Assembly: GCA_945883885.1 (NCBI GenBank)
Contig: CAMCYM010000106.1
Location: 1-5,921 of the forward strand
Direction of reading: 5' to 3'
Length of the DNA: 5,921 nt
Source of the DNA: Chryseobacterium gleum
GTDB lineage: Bacteria > Bacteroidota > Bacteroidia > Flavobacteriales_D > Sanyastnellaceae
The notes beneath the pieces were generated by a model. That model had not been told where the DNA came from. It ran no database searches and saw only the letters and a program-made list of their open reading frames with translations. Positions 3,568-5,921 of this stretch are shown here, one piece after another. The translations under genes were made by a program, and so were the position numbers. Within the stretch, counting starts at the first letter, position 1. Every line of letters starts with the position of its first letter.

Positions 3568-5921
3568 ATGGCCCTCCCCTCCTCTGACACCCCGGACGTC
3601 TACGTGCCCACCCACAAGGTGCGGATCGTCACCGCGGCGAGCCTGTTCGACGGGCACGATGCGGCGATCAACATCATGCGCCGCATCATGCAGCGTTCCG
3701 GATGCGAAGTGATCCACCTCGGGCACGACCGGAGCGTCGACGAGGTCGTTTCCACCGCGATCCAAGAAGATGCGCAGGGCATCGCGATGACCTCCTACCA
3801 AGGGGGGCACATGGAGTACTTCCGCTACATGAAGGACCTGCTCGACGAACGCGGGGCGGGACACATCCGAATCTTCGGCGGCGGTGGCGGCACCATCCTC
3901 CCGACCGAGATTGCGGAGCTGCACGCCTACGGGATCGAGCGCATCTACCACCCGGACGATGGCCGAGCGATGGGCCTGCAAGGCATGATCAACGACCTGA
4001 TCCGGCGCGCGGATTTTGCCACCGTGCCGTCGGTGGCGGCGCTCGACGGAGCCATCGAACGGCTCGGCGCGGGTGAGGTGCGCGACATTGCGCGGTGCAT
4101 TTCGGCCGCAGAAAACGACCCCGCGGGCTTCCATGCGGCGTTCGGAGCGGCATGGCCGGAGGTGCCGCGGGTGCCGGTGCTGGGGATCACGGGCACGGGC
4201 GGGGCGGGCAAGTCGTCGATGGTGGACGAACTCGTGCGGCGTTTCCTGCTGGACTTCCCGGACCTGCGGCTGGGGCTGGTCAGTGTGGACCCGTCGAAGC
4301 GGAAGACCGGGGGCGCCTTGCTCGGCGACCGCATCCGCATGAACGCCATCCACACCCCGCGCGTCTACATGCGGTCGCTCGCCACGCGCCAAAGCAACCT
4401 CGCACTCTCCCGCCACGTCGCCGAAGCCCTCCAAGTACTCCGCGCGGCCCGGTTCGACCTCATCATCCTCGAAACCAGCGGCATCGGCCAAAGCGACACC
4501 GAGATCATGGACCACAGCGACGTGTCGCTGTACCTGATGACTCCGGAGTTCGGGGCAGCCACCCAGCTCGAGAAAATCGACATGCTCGATTTCGCAGACG
4601 CCGTGGCCATCAACAAGTTTGACAAGCGCGGCGCCCTCGACGCCTTGCGCGATGTGCGCAAGCAATTCAAACGCAACCACGACCTGTGGGATGCGGATGA
4701 CGAGGCGCTGCCGGTCCTCGGCACCACCGCCTCCACCTTCAACGATCCCGGCACAAACCGCCTGTACCAGCTGCTCGTCGACACCCTCGCAAAGCGCACC
4801 GGCATCGACTTGCACAGCCGGCTCGAACTCCCGACCGAAGACGAAGAGAAGCGGTTCGTCATCCCGCCGGGCCGGACCCGCTACCTCAGCGAAATCGCCG
4901 AGGCGAACCGGGCCTACGGCGCGCGGGGCGAGGCCCAAGCCGAGGTCGCAGGCACCCTGCAGGCCTTGCGGCGCGCGGCTTCTGCCGTGCCGGAAGGCCC
5001 CGGACGGACGGCCATCGAAACGGCAGCCACCGAGATTCAGCAAGATTTGGACCCGAAGTTGCTGGCTTGGCTGGAGGGGTGGCCGGTCTTGCGCGACCGG
5101 TACCGGGCCGAGGTCTTCGGCTACCCGGTGCGGGACAAGGTCATCGAGGTGCGGACGGGCACCGAAAGCCTCAGCCACCTGCGCATCCCGAAGGTTGCGG
5201 TGCCGCGGTGGGACGGTTGGCGGGATTTGGCCCGCTGGAGCCTGCAAGAGAACCTCCCGGGGACCTTCCCTTACACCGCCGGCATCTACCCGTTCAAGCG
5301 GGAAGGCGAGGATCCTACGCGCATGTTCGCAGGCGAAGGCGGGCCGGAACGCACGAACAAGCGGTTCCACTACGTGTCCGCCGGCATGCCCGCCAAGCGC
5401 TTGTCCACGGCCTTTGACAGCGTCACGCTCTACGGCCGTGACCCCGACCTGCGGCCGGACATCTACGGCAAAGTCGGCAACAGCGGGGTCAGCATCTGCT
5501 GCCTCGACGATGCGAAGAAGCTCTACAGCGGCTTCGACCTCTGCGACCCGGCCACCAGCGTATCCATGACGATCAACGGGCCGGCGCCGATGCTGCTCGC
5601 ATTTTTCCTCAACGCCGCCATCGACCAGCAGTGCGAGAAGTACGTGCGGGCCGAGGGGCTCGAGGACCGGGTCGAGGCGGTGTTGCGGGCGCGGTGGGAG
5701 GACCGCGGGCTGGCGCGGCCCCAGTATGCCGGGGGGTTGCCGGAGGGGAACGACGGGCTGGGGCTGCTGTTGCTGGGATGCACCGGGGCCGATGTGCTCG
5801 ACGCGGAAACGTACGGGCGGCTGCGGGCCTACGCGCTGAAGAGCGTGCGCGGGACCGTGCAAGCCGACATCCTCAAGGAGGACCAGGCCCAGAATACGTG
5901 CATCTTCTCCACCGAGTTCGC
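3568..5921 (+). CDS. icmF: Fused isobutyryl-CoA mutase IcmF, N-terminal 784 residues (runs off right edge)
   Basis: IcmF interconverts isobutyryl-CoA and n-butyryl-CoA by an adenosylcobalamin radical rearrangement and carries its own GTPase chaperone. Domains in order: a B12-binding domain (about 16-150) with DGHDAA at 28-33, His30 being the expected lower cobalt ligand, and a GGGGG turn; a MeaB-like G domain (about 200-410) with P-loop GTGGAGKS (209-216), VDPSKRKTGGALLGDR (240-255), ETSGIGQ (302-308) and NKFD (349-352); a helical linker (about 415-550); and the mutase barrel from PGTFPYTAG (564-572), with RMFAGEGG near 585-592 and SVSMTINGPAP (664-674). Phe587 and Gln775 align with Tyr89 and Arg207 of methylmalonyl-CoA mutase, the pair that sets isobutyryl specificity. 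Family members are about 1,100 residues long, so roughly 300 are missing, including the active-site His region (SGYH). ATG 3568 is chosen because it lies directly behind TACCTTTG and gives the usual N-terminal length; GTG 3550 is the in-frame alternative. No frameshift is seen. Confidence 0.95.
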   Translation, partial: MALPSSDTPDVYVPTHKVRIVTAASLFDGHDAAINIMRRIMQRSGCEVIHLGHDRSVDEVVSTAIQEDAQGIAMTSYQGGHMEYFRYMKDLLDERGAGHIRIFGGGGGTILPTEIAELHAYGIERIYHPDDGRAMGLQGMINDLIRRADFATVPSVAALDGAIERLGAGEVRDIARCISAAENDPAGFHAAFGAAWPEVPRVPVLGITGTGGAGKSSMVDELVRRFLLDFPDLRLGLVSVDPSKRKTGGALLGDRIRMNAIHTPRVYMRSLATRQSNLALSRHVAEALQVLRAARFDLIILETSGIGQSDTEIMDHSDVSLYLMTPEFGAATQLEKIDMLDFADAVAINKFDKRGALDALRDVRKQFKRNHDLWDADDEALPVLGTTASTFNDPGTNRLYQLLVDTLAKRTGIDLHSRLELPTEDEEKRFVIPPGRTRYLSEIAEANRAYGARGEAQAEVAGTLQALRRAASAVPEGPGRTAIETAATEIQQDLDPKLLAWLEGWPVLRDRYRAEVFGYPVRDKVIEVRTGTESLSHLRIPKVAVPRWDGWRDLARWSLQENLPGTFPYTAGIYPFKREGEDPTRMFAGEGGPERTNKRFHYVSAGMPAKRLSTAFDSVTLYGRDPDLRPDIYGKVGNSGVSICCLDDAKKLYSGFDLCDPATSVSMTINGPAPMLLAFFLNAAIDQQCEKYVRAEGLEDRVEAVLRARWEDRGLARPQYAGGLPEGNDGLGLLLLGCTGADVLDAETYGRLRAYALKSVRGTVQADILKEDQAQNTCIFSTEF

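Noticed and set aside
4619..5569. Plus-strand 316-codon frame inside icmF
   Set aside because: It is a shifted frame of IcmF with Ser/Arg/Pro/Thr-rich sequence and no motifs.
3148..5862. A 904-codon open frame on the minus strand, antisense to icmF and the end of the hydrolase gene
   Set aside because: It is in exact codon register with the sense genes, so its stops would need the sense codons TTA, CTA or TCA, which GC-rich genes avoid; it ends precisely at a sense CTA (3148-3150). Its translation is Arg/Val/His/Pro-rich with no recognisable domain, while the sense frame is a clear IcmF.
1..5921. Search for a mobile element, CRISPR array, tRNA, defence system or other new multi-gene system
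   Set aside because: No direct-repeat array, transposase, integrase, nuclease or tRNA-like structure was seen; all long frames are accounted for by four ordinary genes.

Overview
This 5.9 kb window is from a GC-rich bacterium that is most probably a member of the Bacteroidota, perhaps of a GC-rich Flavobacteriales-type lineage. The evidence is threefold. A secreted protein carries SprB-like repeats, which are typical of type IX secretion cargo. The exact Bacteroidota promoter element TACCTTTG lies directly in front of a start codon. None of the four gene starts has a recognisable Shine-Dalgarno sequence. The genus cannot be named from the sequence alone.

Layout: (1) Positions 1-1712, minus strand, hold the first 570 residues of a large secreted protein that runs off the left edge. 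It has a signal peptide, an unrecognised N-terminal domain, a small cysteine module with mirror-symmetric spacing, and then tandem SprB/Ig-like repeats. (2) Positions 1713-1807 are a divergent promoter region with a GC-rich inverted repeat and a near-consensus -7 element. (3) Positions 1808-2542, plus strand, encode a TruC-type tRNA pseudouridine synthase with a GTG start. (4) Positions 2542-3531, plus strand, encode a DUF3089 alpha/beta-hydrolase-like protein whose ATG overlaps the truC stop codon (TGATG), so the two form a translationally coupled pair. (5) Positions 3532-3567 are a short gap holding part of a hairpin and the TACCTTTG element. (6) Positions 3568-5921, plus strand, hold the first 784 residues of IcmF, the fused adenosylcobalamin-dependent isobutyryl-CoA mutase: B12 domain, MeaB-like GTPase chaperone, linker and the start of the mutase barrel. 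It runs off the right edge.

The genes do not form one obvious pathway. The left gene works at the cell surface. TruC modifies tRNA. The hydrolase has no known substrate. IcmF interconverts isobutyryl-CoA and n-butyryl-CoA, linking branched and straight short-chain acyl-CoA metabolism, and appears to have its own promoter. I see no mobile element, CRISPR array, tRNA or rRNA. No clearly new multi-gene system is visible. The least explained parts are the symmetric cysteine module and N-terminal domain of the secreted protein, and the hydrolase coupled to truC.
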